Assembly: GCA_905233905.1 (NCBI GenBank) | Contig: CAJOFN010000009.1 | Span: 1 to 33,925 of the forward strand | Direction: 5' to 3' | Source: an uncultured Lachnospiraceae bacterium | GTDB taxonomy: Bacteria > Bacillota > Clostridia > Lachnospirales > Lachnospiraceae | DNA length: 33,925 bases | Shown here: positions 20,502-29,196 of the stretch, one piece after another | Numbering within the stretch: the stretch's first letter is position 1 | How the letters are laid out: every line of letters begins with the position of its first letter | Notes under the pieces: generated by a model | Told to the model about the DNA's origin: nothing | The model's database searches: none | What the model saw: only the letters and a program-made list of their open reading frames with translations | Made by a program: the position numbers and the translations under genes

Positions 20502-20775
20502 AAAACCGGACATCCGACGTCGAACCCGCTACTGTAAGCGCTGACTTCCCGGAAAGCTAAACCCAGGCACCCTCACGGCACATGAACGATTCTGCTTAGT
20601 GCTGCTGCATTCCTGCCCTGACACGGTTCACAGATGCCCATTGCGCGAGACCCGGATTTTCAAACACTCCCTAAAAAGGGCTGACCTTACAATAACAAAA
20701 ACCCTCGGTCGAATATCACCCCGGCTATAGCGGATTGCCGGTTCAGGGTACCGCTGCCACCCCGGCTGTCCGGTC
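20502..20775 (-). ncRNA. ffs: Signal recognition particle RNA, large bacterial type
   Basis: Minus strand contains GAACCGTGTCAGGGCAGGAATGCAGCAGCACTAAG (SRP S-domain core) and GGTCAGCCCTTTTTAGGGAGTGTTTG...GGGTCTCGCGCAATGGGCA; 5'/3' ends pair (ACCGGACA/TGTCCGGT) before a T-rich tail. Confidence 0.93.
20532..20546 (+). promoter_or_regulatory. Candidate cre (CcpA) site inside the SRP RNA gene
   Basis: cTGTAAGCGCTGACT fits WTGNAANCGNWNNCW except at the first W; 66 bp upstream of the fructokinase start. Confidence 0.3.
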
Positions 20776-20805
20776 TTTTAATTCTAACTTGAAATACCTG
20801 TTATG

Positions 20806-21345
20806 TCAATTACTAACCTCATTGTTCCTTTTTTCTTTTTCAATTTTGAGACGTTTGCGAAGCTCACGGAAAAAATCCTTGAGTAATTCGGAACATTCCT
20901 CTTCAAGCACCCCGCGCTCCACTATACACTGGTGATTAAAGCCTGCCATGTCTAAAAGGTTTATAACGCTTCCGGCACTGCCGGCTTTGGGATTCATGCA
21001 TCCGATGACAACCCTTGGTATCCTCGCCTGGACGATGGCGCCCGCGCACATGGGACATGGCTCTAAGGTGATATAGATCTCCACATCCTCCAGACGCCAG
21101 TCCCCGGTTTTCTTACATGCCTTTCTGATGGCTGAAAGCTCAGCGTGGGAAAGGACGCTCTTGTCCTTGTTGCGCCTGTTGTGGCCTCTGGCTATGATAC
21201 GGCCATCCTGCACAATGACGCAGCCGATGGGAACATCGCCGTCTTTTAAAGCTTTTGCCGCCTCCTTGTAGGCCGCTTTCATATATTTGATGTCATCTGC
21301 CCTTGCCTGTTCGTCCACGGCTGTGTCTGTTTGCTTCATGATCAT
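20806..21345 (-). CDS. tadA: tRNA(adenine34) deaminase
   Basis: SHAELSAIRKACKKTGDWRLEDVEIYITLEPCPMCAGAIVQARI; next to ffs as is common in Firmicutes. Confidence 0.95.
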   Translation of the reverse strand: MIMKQTDTAVDEQARADDIKYMKAAYKEAAKALKDGDVPIGCVIVQDGRIIARGHNRRNKDKSVLSHAELSAIRKACKKTGDWRLEDVEIYITLEPCPMCAGAIVQARIPRVVIGCMNPKAGSAGSVINLLDMAGFNHQCIVERGVLEEECSELLKDFFRELRKRLKIEKEKRNNEVSN

Positions 21346-21384
21346 TTCGTTATTATACCCTGCATTCCTGATTCTTTCAATGTT

Positions 21385-21413
21385 TTTACAAGTCTGCCCG
21401 GCTGTGGTATGAT
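21385..21413 (+). promoter_or_regulatory. Predicted promoter of the GNAT gene
   Basis: TTTACA-N17-TATGAT; RBS caggag before GTG 21447. Confidence 0.55.
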
Positions 21414-21446
21414 GTTTTTGAAATTTTTAGCTTCAGGAGTAATGCC

Positions 21447-21995
21447 GTGAATTTTAAATATGAGACTTCCCAGCTTATTATGAGGGTATGTACCCGGAAG
21501 GATGCCCGGCTGGTACATGACTTCTATGTGAGGAACTTAAAGGATTTTATGCGCTACGAGCCTTTAGATCCCCGTTCCGCGTCCACTCTTGTGTACTATG
21601 AGTCTCTGCTGGATATAGAATATGAGCTGCTGCTTCGGAAGGAGGTCATAAGGTTTTTCCTGTTCGAGAAGGCAAATCCGCTTAAGATAGTAGGGACTGT
21701 GGCATTTAGAAATATAAGCTTTGCGCCGCATCTGCTCAGCGCTCAGGTGGGTTACAAGATAGACCGCGCAAGCCGCCGAAGGGGCTTTGCAAGGGAAGCG
21801 CTTTCCACTGGATGTGATATAATGCTTAATGACCTGGGGCTGCACCGCATCGAAGCAACCGTATTACCGGATAACGAAGCCTCCTGCAGACTTCTGGAAG
21901 GGCTCGGCTTTGAGCGTGAAGGGCTTTTGAAAAGCAAGATACGCCTAAACGGTGTCTGGAAGGATCATCTGATATACGCTCTGGTGAAGAATTAA
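21447..21995 (+). CDS. GNAT-family N-acetyltransferase (RimJ/RimL-like)
   Basis: VGTVAFRNI, VGYKIDRASRRRGFAREALSTGCDIMLNDLGLHRIEATVLPDNEASCRLLEGLGFEREG. Confidence 0.92.
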   Translation: MNFKYETSQLIMRVCTRKDARLVHDFYVRNLKDFMRYEPLDPRSASTLVYYESLLDIEYELLLRKEVIRFFLFEKANPLKIVGTVAFRNISFAPHLLSAQVGYKIDRASRRRGFAREALSTGCDIMLNDLGLHRIEATVLPDNEASCRLLEGLGFEREGLLKSKIRLNGVWKDHLIYALVKN

Positions 21996-22033
21996 AAAGA
22001 AGTGCCGGAATTCAAGGTTCCCGCACTTCTTTT
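21994..22033. terminator. Bidirectional terminator between the convergent GNAT gene and rpsR
   Basis: aaaagaagtgc...gcacttctttt hairpin with A/T tracts. Confidence 0.75.
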
Positions 22034-22055
22034 GATCTGCTTATTTAAGCCTTCC

Positions 22056-22301
22056 TCAGTCCATAACATAAGGCATGATAGCGATATGCCTTGCGCGCTT
22101 GATGGCCTTGGTGAGCTCACGCTGATGCTTGGCGCAGTTGCCTGTGATACGTCTGGGAAGGATCTTTCCTCTCTCAGAAACATAACGCTTAAGCTTGTTT
22201 GCATCCTTGTAGCTGATAGTATTGTCCTTGCCGCAGAAAACACAAACCTTCTTCCTGCGTCTTACAAAACGCCTTTTTCCGTCCGATCCACGAAAAGCCA
22301 T
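22056..22301 (-). CDS. rpsR: 30S ribosomal protein S18
   Basis: [63 protein letters not shown]. Confidence 0.98.
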   Translation of the reverse strand: MAFRGSDGKRRFVRRRKKVCVFCGKDNTISYKDANKLKRYVSERGKILPRRITGNCAKHQRELTKAIKRARHIAIMPYVMD

Positions 22302-22370
22302 TATATATCTCCTCTCTAATAGTTAAATTCAGTAAACATCCGGCATCTGTCAACACCGGATATATAGTCA

Positions 22371-22817
22371 TCAGGCAAAAGGGATATCCTCGTCGTCAAC
22401 CCCGTCGCCTATATCCATGAAGCCGTCGCCTATATCGGCTGAAGGCATGGGCGCGCTTCCGGGCTCTGCGGGAGTAAAGCCTCCACCGCCACCGGACGCG
22501 TTCTTGCTCTCGGCAAACTCAATGTTGTTCGCTATTACGCGAACGCTGTAGACCATATTGCCGTCCTTGTTGGTATAATTATCGTTCTGGATCTCGCCTT
22601 CAACGAGAACCTTGGTGCCTTTGCGAAGATACTTCTCAACAAATTCCCCTGTGCGACCGAATGCCGTACAGTTGAAGAAATCTGCCGTAGGCTGACCTTC
22701 GCGCTTGAAACGGCGGTCTACCGCCAGTGAAAATCTCGCTATGGCTGTATTTGTCGGTCCGCCGTAGCGTGTCTCAGGATCTCTCGTGAGGCGACCCATA
22801 AGAATAACTTTATTCAT
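22371..22817 (-). CDS. ssb: Single-stranded DNA-binding protein
   Basis: MNKVILMGRLTRDPETRY OB-fold and acidic tail DDEDIPFA. Confidence 0.98.
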   Translation of the reverse strand: MNKVILMGRLTRDPETRYGGPTNTAIARFSLAVDRRFKREGQPTADFFNCTAFGRTGEFVEKYLRKGTKVLVEGEIQNDNYTNKDGNMVYSVRVIANNIEFAESKNASGGGGGFTPAEPGSAPMPSADIGDGFMDIGDGVDDEDIPFA

Positions 22818-22827
22818 CTATAATCTC

Positions 22828-23118
22828 CTATTCCTCGTCTTTGCGAACGATAAGAAAACGAAGAACGTTGTCAGCGATACGAAGCTGCGCCTCGATCTCT
22901 ACAGGAGCCTCGGGCTCTGCTTCAAACTGAATGAAATAGTAAAAGCCTTCATTCATCTTCTGGATGTCGTAAGCAAGGCGCTGTCTGCCCCACTCCTCAA
23001 CCTCGCCGACTGTGCCGCCGAACCGTGTGATAAAGCCCTTGGCTCTCTCAACCACAGCAGCTCTGGCGTCGTCTTCGATCTTGGCATTCACGACGAGCGC
23101 CAATTCATACTTGTTCAT
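22828..23118 (-). CDS. rpsF: 30S ribosomal protein S6
   Basis: MNKYELALVVNAKIEDDARAAVVERAKGFITRFGGTVGEVEEWGRQRLAYDIQKMNEGFYYFIQFEAEP; RBS aggaggt; operon rpsF-ssb-rpsR. Confidence 0.97.
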   Translation of the reverse strand: MNKYELALVVNAKIEDDARAAVVERAKGFITRFGGTVGEVEEWGRQRLAYDIQKMNEGFYYFIQFEAEPEAPVEIEAQLRIADNVLRFLIVRKDEE

Positions 23119-23182
23119 GTCTAAACCTCCTTTTGGTCTGTTGGCCTCCCACACCTGTGAGAAGCAAGGATAATAAGGGATC

Positions 23183-23264
23183 GTCATAAGGAATACCAAA
23201 GCTTAATATTCCCTATGACACCGGGACAGGAATCTCATCCCTGCCCGTATCGGTCACATACCGG
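23183..23264 (-). promoter_or_regulatory. Structured rpsF leader; candidate S6:S18 autoregulatory element
   Basis: Minus strand: GATACCGG...CCGGTGTC 8-bp pairing enclosing GGGCAGG/CCTGTCCC, followed by the 13-bp hairpin GTCATAGGGAATA/TATTCCTTATGAC. Confidence 0.55.
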
Positions 23265-23270
23265 TATCAG

Positions 23271-23299
23271 ATATTACCAAAATCCCACCGGTTTTGCAA
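23271..23299 (-). promoter_or_regulatory. Predicted promoter of rpsF-ssb-rpsR
   Basis: Minus strand TTGCAA-N17-TAATAT. Confidence 0.55.
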
Positions 23300-23349
23300 G
23301 CAAAAAACAAATTTTTTATAAAGTTTAATTTTCCGTTTAGAATTGTTAA

Positions 23350-24090
23350 TCAAATGTTTATGGACGAGAGGACCTTGCCTATGCTATCCTGTATCACGAG
23401 ATCGGCTTTGGACTCTTTGCCCGTCGAGGATTTATTGATCAGCACAAGCTTATTGCCTCTGTAATAGTCCACGAGCCCTGCCGCGGGGTATACCACCAGG
23501 GATGTTCCGCCTACTATGAGCATATCCGCCATGGATATCTGACGCACCGACTCGCTTAAGATATCCTGGTCGAGCCCTTCCTCATACAGCACCACATCCG
23601 GCTTGATCACGCCGCCGCACTTGTCACATTTCGGCTCCATGGTCTTCTTGGCCTTCTGGTTCATCATATAATCCAGGTCAAAGGTCTTGCCGCAGTCCAT
23701 ACATATATTATTGAGGACGGTGCCATGTACCTCCAGGACATTTTTGCTTCCTGCCTTCTGATGGAGTCCATCAATATTCTGGGTCACTATGGCTGTAAGT
23801 TTTCCGGCCTCTTCAAGCTTTGCCAGCGCATAGTGCGCCGCGTTGGGTTCTACCCCGTCCACCAGGATCTTGTCATAGTAGAACCTGTAGAACTCCGGCC
23901 GGTTGCGCATGAAAAAGGTATGGCTCAATATCTGTTCAGGGGGATAGTCGTATTTCTGATTATACAGGCCATCCACGCTGCGGAAATCCGGTATTCCGCT
24001 CTCGGTAGATACACCCGCCCCTCCGAAGAATACTATTCTTTCGGATTCATCTATCATCTGCTGAAGCTTTGCTATTTTAGTCTGATCCAT
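23350..24090 (-). CDS. Sir2-family NAD-dependent deacylase
   Basis: FFGGAGVSTESGIPDFRS, TQNIDGLHQKAGS, CMDCGK/CDKCGG zinc ribbon, VGGTSLVVYPAA. Confidence 0.96.
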   Translation of the reverse strand: MDQTKIAKLQQMIDESERIVFFGGAGVSTESGIPDFRSVDGLYNQKYDYPPEQILSHTFFMRNRPEFYRFYYDKILVDGVEPNAAHYALAKLEEAGKLTAIVTQNIDGLHQKAGSKNVLEVHGTVLNNICMDCGKTFDLDYMMNQKAKKTMEPKCDKCGGVIKPDVVLYEEGLDQDILSESVRQISMADMLIVGGTSLVVYPAAGLVDYYRGNKLVLINKSSTGKESKADLVIQDSIGKVLSSINI

Positions 24091-24976
24091 AGGCTCCTCC
24101 TCTTTTGATGCCGTTTACCGCGTCATACACCTGACGCTTGGGGATGTTCCGGTCAAGGGCTGTCTGCTTTATGGCGGATTTTGGATCCATACCCTGATCC
24201 ATGTAGCCCCGGACATGTTCTTCTATTGTAAGGTGATCGTATGCCCCTGACTTTTCCTCCTCTATCTGGGAAAAGGTCTTGCCGTCGATCACTATAACAT
24301 ACTCACCCTTTGGCTCTCTATCGGAATAATGATCAATGGCATCCGACAGGGACATTTCAAGTGTCTCTTCATGAAGCTTTGTAAGCTCTCTGCAAAGCGC
24401 TGCCCGTCTGTTGCCAAGGGTCTCGTAGAGCTCGTTTAATGTAGACCTTAAATGGTGAGGGGCTTCATATATGACTATGGTGCGGGTTTCATGCTTTAAT
24501 TCCTCAAGCACCTGCAGGCGTTTTTTCTTCTTTACCGGCAGAAATGCCTCAAATGCCAGTCTCCGGCAGGACAGGCCGCTGCCTGTAGCCGCGCAGATAA
24601 TGGCTGCGGGACCCGGGATGACTCTTACCGGTATCCCTTCCTGCATACACGCTGCCACCAGCTCTTCTCCGGGATCGGATATGCCGGGAGAGCCTGCGTC
24701 TGATATAACTGCCAGCTTTTGTCCCGACCGCAGCTTTTCCAAAAGCCCGGGGAGTTTTGAGCGTTTATTGTGCTCGTGATAAGAGGTGATCGGTGTATGT
24801 ATGTCGTAATGCTCTAAAAGCCTGCGGGATGTGCGGGTGTCCTCCGCGCATATGAGATCGGCTTCGCGCAATATCCTTACCGCCCTGTAGGTTATGTCCT
24901 CAAGATTTCCGATGGGCGTCGCCACAAGATAGCAGATCCCGGTATCAAAGGTATTATGGGTTTTCGCTGTATCCAT
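24077..24976 (-). CDS. rsmI: 16S rRNA (cytidine1402-2'-O)-methyltransferase
   Basis: LVATPIGNLEDITYRA, CAEDTRTSRRLLEHY, ISDAGSPGISDPG, VIPGPAA. Confidence 0.97.
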   Translation of the reverse strand: MDTAKTHNTFDTGICYLVATPIGNLEDITYRAVRILREADLICAEDTRTSRRLLEHYDIHTPITSYHEHNKRSKLPGLLEKLRSGQKLAVISDAGSPGISDPGEELVAACMQEGIPVRVIPGPAAIICAATGSGLSCRRLAFEAFLPVKKKKRLQVLEELKHETRTIVIYEAPHHLRSTLNELYETLGNRRAALCRELTKLHEETLEMSLSDAIDHYSDREPKGEYVIVIDGKTFSQIEEEKSGAYDHLTIEEHVRGYMDQGMDPKSAIKQTALDRNIPKRQVYDAVNGIKRGGAYGSD

Positions 24977-25745
24977 AGATGTTCATTATCTCTGTGGTGT
25001 AGTTGCCGGGACTGTCATAAACAATGAGAGGAGGGTCCACCTTAAGATAGGACTTTGCGCCGCGCACGCCTTCGAGCAGTACCATGTTTGGTTCATGATC
25101 CGCAAAGGGATGCACCATGCGCATCCGCTTAAGCTCTATACCGTATTCATGCATTACCACAAAGAGCTCGCCAAGCCGGAAGGGCCTGTGTACCATATAG
25201 ACCCTGCCTTTGGTCCGAAGAAGCTTTGCCATCTGCGCTACAAGCTCTTCAAGCGTAAGCTTTATTTCATGACGGGCTATGGTCTTTGCGTCGTCAGTAT
25301 TTTTAAGCCCGTGTCCGCCCTTCATATACGGCGGATTGCAGGTTATGACATCGCATAATCCACCGCCCAAAAGCTCTTTAGCTTTGAGGGCGTCGCCGCA
25401 TATCATGGTTATCCTGTCCTTTAGGCCATTATATGCCACACTCCTTGCCGCCATTTCGGCACTGTACCTTGACAACTCAATACCGGTGATATGGGCGCCT
25501 TTGTCCCTTGTAGCAAGCAGCAGCGGAACTATTCCGTTTCCGCTGCACAGGTCCAGCACTTTTTCATCCTTTGAAGCTTTGGCAAAATCCGATAGCAGCA
25601 CCGCATCCATTCCGAATTTGAATACACTGCTGCTCTGGATTATCTTAAGCCCGCCCCTCTGAAGGTCGTCAAAGCTCTCGCCTTCCTTAAGCCACCGGCA
25701 TTCATCCTGGCTGTCATATTCAGGTAAGCTACGTGGATCTGTCAT
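24954..25745 (-). CDS. TrmN6/YfiC-like SAM-dependent methyltransferase
   Basis: FGMDAVLLSDFAK, VLDLCSGNGIVPLLLA, ITCNPPYMKGG. Confidence 0.93.
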   Translation of the reverse strand: MTDPRSLPEYDSQDECRWLKEGESFDDLQRGGLKIIQSSSVFKFGMDAVLLSDFAKASKDEKVLDLCSGNGIVPLLLATRDKGAHITGIELSRYSAEMAARSVAYNGLKDRITMICGDALKAKELLGGGLCDVITCNPPYMKGGHGLKNTDDAKTIARHEIKLTLEELVAQMAKLLRTKGRVYMVHRPFRLGELFVVMHEYGIELKRMRMVHPFADHEPNMVLLEGVRGAKSYLKVDPPLIVYDSPGNYTTEIMNIYGYSENP

Positions 25746-27160
25746 TATTGATCCTTGCGGTCTGTCCTGTAGCCGCGGCTGTATCCGCCGTTGCGTATGA
25801 CATTATCCTTGCGCTTAGCGGTATCCTCCTGCTTAGGCTTTTGCGCCTGCCGGTCCTTGCCTTTGTTCTTTTTATGCTTGGATGAGCCCTTCTTTTCAGG
25901 GCTCTTGTCTGAAGGCTTACGGTCGGATCTGTCCTTTGGTCTGTTGTCATCCTCGAATTTGCCCTTGTGCTTGCCGCCGGAGCTTTCTCCTTTGCGATCA
26001 TCACGCTTGTTCTTCCTGCGGCGCTCCCTGCCCTCCTGGCCGGAGCCCTTGTCGGATGCTTTGTCCTTGTCAGAACGGTCCGCGCGCTTTTTATCGTCGG
26101 CGCCGGAGCCTTTGTTCTTCCGGTTAAACCTGCCCTTGTCCCTGCTTTTGTCTTTATTCTTGTGTTCCTTGCCGGAAGACTCCGCTGATTCATCTTCCGC
26201 ATCAGTATCCGTCTGCGTCCCGGAAAAATCGTCATAGTCCGTATCATCAGAGACTAATGCCAGCTCTTCCTTAAGCTTCTGCTCCTCGGCAGCTTCTAAC
26301 TTCTTAAGTATCTCTTCAACGGCTTCCGGTGAGGGAGGCCCCTGACGGCGGTTGGTGATCCCAAGCTCCGTTACCGGGTATTCCTTCATTTCCCTGGAAT
26401 CGCCGTCCTCGAATAAGACAAGAACAGTCTGTTTTAATATGTTGACCGAGCGGATCGTGCCGGTCTTGCCTTCTATGTCCGTGGCGTAATCTCCGCTCCG
26501 TGGCATGGTGCGGTTGAGGTATTCGTACACCTCTTCCTCATGGGAGAGGCAGCACATAAGCCTGCCGCATACTCCGGAGATCTTGGATGGATTAAGGGAG
26601 AGGTTCTGTTCCTTTGCCATCTTGATGGATACCGGCGCAAACCCGGCCAGGTACGTGCTGCAGCAAAGGGGCCTTCCGCATATTCCTATGCCGCCTAAAA
26701 GCCTGGTCTCATCTCTTACGCCTATCTGCCGAAGCTCGATCCTTGTACGGAACTCCGAGGCAAGGAGCCTTACCAGCTCCCTGAAATCCACACGCCCTTC
26801 CGCTGTGAAATAGAATAAAAGCTTTTTGCGGTCAAAGGCATATTCCGCCTGAATGAGCTTCATTGGCAGCTCCAGCTCCGCGATCTTTCTTTTGCAGATC
26901 CTGTATGCCTGTTCTTCCTTTTCGGTGTTCTCCCGGACTATGGCGCGGTCTTCGTCTGTAGCTATGCGCTCAATATTTTTGATTATCGCGGGCAGCTCAC
27001 TTTCCTCCTTCTCTATGGGAGGAATTGATACCTTGCCGTATTCCAGGCCTTCACCCGCGCGAACTATTACTTCGGTTCCAACTGCAAGCTCAAGCTCTCC
27101 GGGATCATAATAAAAGCTCTTGCCCGCATGCCGGAAACGTACTCCTACGATTGTTTTCAT
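25745..27160 (-). CDS. ricT: PSP1/RicT family protein with a long Lys/Asp/Ser-rich C-terminal tail
   Basis: GGIGICGRPLCCSTYL, MAKEQNLSLNPSKISGVCGRLMCCLSHE cysteine motifs. Confidence 0.93.
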   Translation of the reverse strand: MKTIVGVRFRHAGKSFYYDPGELELAVGTEVIVRAGEGLEYGKVSIPPIEKEESELPAIIKNIERIATDEDRAIVRENTEKEEQAYRICKRKIAELELPMKLIQAEYAFDRKKLLFYFTAEGRVDFRELVRLLASEFRTRIELRQIGVRDETRLLGGIGICGRPLCCSTYLAGFAPVSIKMAKEQNLSLNPSKISGVCGRLMCCLSHEEEVYEYLNRTMPRSGDYATDIEGKTGTIRSVNILKQTVLVLFEDGDSREMKEYPVTELGITNRRQGPPSPEAVEEILKKLEAAEEQKLKEELALVSDDTDYDDFSGTQTDTDAEDESAESSGKEHKNKDKSRDKGRFNRKNKGSGADDKKRADRSDKDKASDKGSGQEGRERRRKNKRDDRKGESSGGKHKGKFEDDNRPKDRSDRKPSDKSPEKKGSSKHKKNKGKDRQAQKPKQEDTAKRKDNVIRNGGYSRGYRTDRKDQ

Positions 27161-28167
27161 TTATATTCTCCATGATCAGCGTAGCCCGATAAACGTATCA
27201 GAAGCTGCTGCATTACTCTTGGCGCCGTGACCCTCGCCGCAAGCTGTTTCCTCGCGCTTGAAATATCTTCAAAGCAGATTAAAAGCCTCTTATAAGACAT
27301 CCCGGCGGCTTCCCGGGATATAGTATAGGACTCTTCCTGCCAGATCAGACGCTCTTTATCGTTTAGTGCCTTATATAGTAACACATCACGATACCAAATT
27401 ACAAAAAAATCAAACAACTCGCTTTCCCGGCCCTTGTACTCGGAAACTATCTGCTCCGCTTTGTCCATGAGCCAGTCTGCGGGCTGTTCATCAATATGCG
27501 ACAGAAGCTCGGCAACGCTGCTCCTCATTCCGCCAAACTCCTCACCGGAAGCCAGTCTGTCGGCTTTTCCCAGATTGCCTGCAGCAAATGCGGTTATCAT
27601 CGCAGCCTCATATTCGGGAAGCCTGTGGCTGCGCATAAGATAGTTCTTTATCTGCTCGTCAGACAGAGGCGTAACGGAAAGCTTCATGCATCTTGAGAGG
27701 ATCGTAGGCAAAAACGCCTGAATCCTCTCTGCGAGCAGCAGAATGACGATGTATTCCGGCGGGTCCTCCAGGGTTTTAAGTACAGCGTTCTGTGCCGCCA
27801 TGTTCATCCTGTCCGCTTCGTCGATTATATATATCTTATATGGTCCGTAGTACGGTCTCAGGCTTACATCCTCGACAAGCTGCTCCCTGATCTCATCGAC
27901 AACGATCTCGTTGGGGCGTTCATGGTTCACCCTTATTATGTCGGGATGACTGCCGCTTTGCGCCATTTTGCAGTAATGGCACTCTCCGCAGGGCTCAATG
28001 CCGCCTTTTTCGCACTGTAAGGCAGCAGCAAAAACACCGGCAAGCATCTTCTTGCCGGAGTATTTTTCCCCTTCGAATATGTATGCCTGACGCGGTGAAG
28101 ATCTTTTTACCGCGCCCTGCAGATGAGCCTTAAGCTCCTGCTGCCCGATTATGTCCGAAAATTTCAT
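27157..28167 (-). CDS. holB: DNA polymerase III subunit delta'
   Basis: FSDIIGQQELKAHLQGAVKRSSPRQAYIFEGEKYSGKKMLA, YIIDEADRMNMAAQNAVLKTLEDPPEY. Confidence 0.93.
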   Translation of the reverse strand: MKFSDIIGQQELKAHLQGAVKRSSPRQAYIFEGEKYSGKKMLAGVFAAALQCEKGGIEPCGECHYCKMAQSGSHPDIIRVNHERPNEIVVDEIREQLVEDVSLRPYYGPYKIYIIDEADRMNMAAQNAVLKTLEDPPEYIVILLLAERIQAFLPTILSRCMKLSVTPLSDEQIKNYLMRSHRLPEYEAAMITAFAAGNLGKADRLASGEEFGGMRSSVAELLSHIDEQPADWLMDKAEQIVSEYKGRESELFDFFVIWYRDVLLYKALNDKERLIWQEESYTISREAAGMSYKRLLICFEDISSARKQLAARVTAPRVMQQLLIRLSGYADHGEYK

Positions 28168-28607
28168 TATGTCGATATATCCAGTAACAGACCCCTGATC
28201 TCATCCACCCTGCCTAAGATGTCGAGATGATCCTTTTCGTCAGCAACAAGGGCGGTAGCCAGGTCGTCCAAATTTTTGTCAACCCGCTTGACCATTCCGT
28301 AAACTCTGTGCCTTCCCCTGCGGTCCAGGAAATTCTCGCGGGAGAACTTATGAGATCTGTTCACCACTTCATTGACAAACTCCTTGACCAGGGAACGGTA
28401 CTGGCGCATATCACGGATGTCCATATGCTCTGCGATCTTTTTGCCCTGATCGTCGATCTTGTCCATGAGATTTTTAAGCTTTTCGGAAAGCTCCTCATCT
28501 TCTATCGCCGAAGCAAGGGTGAATTTGAACTGACCGTCAGCCTTTGAGGTTTCCTTGGTCTCGGTGGTCTGCTGTATGGGATTTATGTCATTGATCTTTA
28601 TTTCCAT
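28167..28607 (-). CDS. YaaR family protein (DUF327)
   Basis: [47 protein letters not shown]; adjacent to holB. Confidence 0.88.
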   Translation of the reverse strand: MEIKINDINPIQQTTETKETSKADGQFKFTLASAIEDEELSEKLKNLMDKIDDQGKKIAEHMDIRDMRQYRSLVKEFVNEVVNRSHKFSRENFLDRRGRHRVYGMVKRVDKNLDDLATALVADEKDHLDILGRVDEIRGLLLDIST

Positions 28608-29196
28608 TCAAAGCGCCTTTCATGTAGTCCGCTATGGAATCCACTACGTCCTCAAGCTCGCCTTCATTTTTGAAAATGATTGAAACTCCGGCAGCTTCAA
28701 GCTTATCTGATGAAAAGTCTTCCGAATCGGTAAGAAATCTCCGGCATACCTCATCATACCTGGGCGCTGCCTGTTTGCGTTCCCGGCGTATGGCTCTTTC
28801 AAGCCGTATAGAATCCTCTGTTTCTATATATATCGGAAGAACCAGCTCTTTGCTGTAGTAGTCGCGAAGCTTTATATACGCTTCTAAAGTGGCGATCATC
28901 AGATAGTCAGAAGAATTTATGTCTATCTGGCCGTCATCAGCGGTGAAATACGCCCACCTTCCGAGCCTTGTGTTATAAACCCTCTTTTCGATGACTTTTC
29001 CGGCTTCTGTAAGGCGCGCTTCCTCCTCCTCATCGCAGAAATGGTATTCCACACCGTCAACCTCCTTCTGGCGTATCGGTCTTGTGGTGTATAACACAAC
29101 GCGTTTAAGCCCAAGGTCACTCCTGTCTAAAAGCCGCTTGTATATGGCGTCTTTACCGCTGGCGCTTTTGCCCATCAATACAAATATCCTGCCCAT
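28588..29196 (-). CDS. Guanylate kinase-like NMP kinase (divergent P-loop)
   Basis: [38 protein letters not shown]; sits where tmk is usually found in this Firmicutes cluster. Confidence 0.8.
   Translation of the reverse strand: MGRIFVLMGKSASGKDAIYKRLLDRSDLGLKRVVLYTTRPIRQKEVDGVEYHFCDEEEEARLTEAGKVIEKRVYNTRLGRWAYFTADDGQIDINSSDYLMIATLEAYIKLRDYYSKELVLPIYIETEDSIRLERAIRRERKQAAPRYDEVCRRFLTDSEDFSSDKLEAAGVSIIFKNEGELEDVVDSIADYMKGALNGNKDQ

Noticed and set aside
22549-22557. CGCGAACGC inside ssb matching part of the upp-upstream repeat arm
   Set aside because: Only 9 bp, within conserved coding sequence, no paired arm; most likely chance.
25729-26247. Arg/Thr/Ala-rich 172-aa ORF in another frame of ricT
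   Set aside because: Produced by the low-complexity codons of the RicT tail; no start context.
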